This document shows positions 63,627-64,000 of a stretch of DNA of 64,000 bases, in pieces; position 1 is the first letter of the stretch; the number at the start of each line of letters is the position of its first letter. The notes beneath the pieces are model-generated. The model did no database searches. It saw only the letters and a list, made by a program, of their open reading frames with translations, and was not told the origin of the DNA. The position numbers and the translations under genes are program-made. Source of the DNA: CAWEQW01 sp963811365. GTDB lineage: Bacteria; Actinomycetota; Actinomycetes; Propionibacteriales; Nocardioidaceae. The DNA lies in contig CAWEQW010000010.1 in assembly GCA_963811365.1 (NCBI GenBank), positions 62,001 through 126,000 on the forward strand, in the 5' to 3' direction.

Positions 63627-64000
63627 GTGCGCGAAGTCGACGTCATCGGTGTCCGGGTCGAGATGCCTTCCAACCAGCCCATCGTGCTGCTGCGCGAGGT
63701 GGCCGGGGACCGCTACCTGCCGATCTGGATCGGGGCGGTCGAGGCGACGGCCATCGCCTTCGCGCAGCAGGGCGTCGTCCCTCCGAGGCCGCTGACCCAC
63801 GACCTGATGAAGGACCTGCTGGCCGCCACCGGCAACGACCTGACCGAGGTGCGGATCACCGAGATGAAGGAGGGCGTGTTCTACGCCCTGCTCGTGTTCG
63901 CCTCCGGCGTCGAGGTCAGCGCCCGGCCGTCCGACTCGATCGCGCTCGCGCTGCGCACCGGGACCAAGATCGTCTGCGCCGACGACGTCCTCGACGAGGC
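63627..64000 (+). CDS. Bifunctional nuclease family protein (DUF151), N-terminal part (runs off window)
   Basis: 124 codons to the window edge: VREVDVIGVRVEMPSNQPIV, LPIWIGAVEATAIAFAQQG, RPLTHDLMKDLLAA and ARPSDSIALALRTG are hallmark segments of the DUF151 bifunctional nuclease fold. Bacterial members such as Rv1829 keep the domain, and their activity is unclear. The GTG start is set by the TACGCT leaderless promoter. Confidence 0.88.
   Translation, partial: MREVDVIGVRVEMPSNQPIVLLREVAGDRYLPIWIGAVEATAIAFAQQGVVPPRPLTHDLMKDLLAATGNDLTEVRITEMKEGVFYALLVFASGVEVSARPSDSIALALRTGTKIVCADDVLDE

Overview
The window is very GC-rich DNA with leaderless-type promoters (TANNNT about 7 nt before an ATG or GTG), many GTG starts and start/stop overlaps. 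It carries a DUF222/HNH gene. Its right edge has the same gene order as Mycobacterium tuberculosis Rv1822-Rv1829 (pgsA2, DUF881, sbp, DUF881, gcvH, garA, MerR, DUF151). This points to an actinomycete; Nocardioidaceae or a close relative is my inference, not shown directly. I saw no rRNA, tRNA, CRISPR array or insertion sequence.

Layout. 0-11.3 kb: WYL-type regulator (partial), amidohydrolase, a TetR/methyltransferase pair, a CHASE3-PAS-GGDEF diguanylate cyclase with a small secreted protein, an extracytoplasmic flavin module (flavocytochrome reductase, FMN-binding protein, ApbE), an FUSC transporter and a conserved unknown. 11.4-14.6 kb: a 67-aa protein with a duplicated DYSYDLAH motif, a frameshifted DUF222/HNH gene and a small unknown. 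14.6-18.3 kb: a tight GH6-like / DUF2252 / GH43-like operon; both hydrolases depart from their family at catalytic positions. 18.3-24.1 kb: methyltransferase, MMPL transporter (two frame breaks), ZIP transporter behind a DtxR-like inverted repeat, class II glutamine amidotransferase, DUF5666 protein. 24.1-32.0 kb (minus): an arginine deiminase operon (permease-arcA-arcB-arcC) that runs with an ATGA overlap into a fatty acyl-CoA reductase-like SDR and then a 685-aa protein whose C-terminal half resembles cyanobacterial acyl-ACP reductase.

32.2-53.5 kb (plus) is the most unusual part. It is a roughly 21-kb operon of seven genes: a 41-aa membrane peptide, a 173-aa unknown, a giant gene of about 3,350 codons with a degenerate lipase-like segment and a DUF6603 region, three further large unknown proteins, and a BNR/Asp-box beta-propeller protein. 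Neighbouring genes overlap by GTGA or TGATG or lie within a few bases. The reading frames, mainly between 39.7 and 46.2 kb, are broken by many single-base indels. In every case I could reconstruct, a homopolymer correction restores a sensible protein, so I read this as consensus error over an intact operon, not decay.

53.6-59.2 kb: a second DUF2252 protein, a sugar-porter MFS transporter, a haem-oxygenase-like diiron protein coupled to a CDGSH Fe-S protein, peptidase E and a small zinc-ribbon protein. 59.3-64.0 kb: the conserved division / metabolic control cluster named above.
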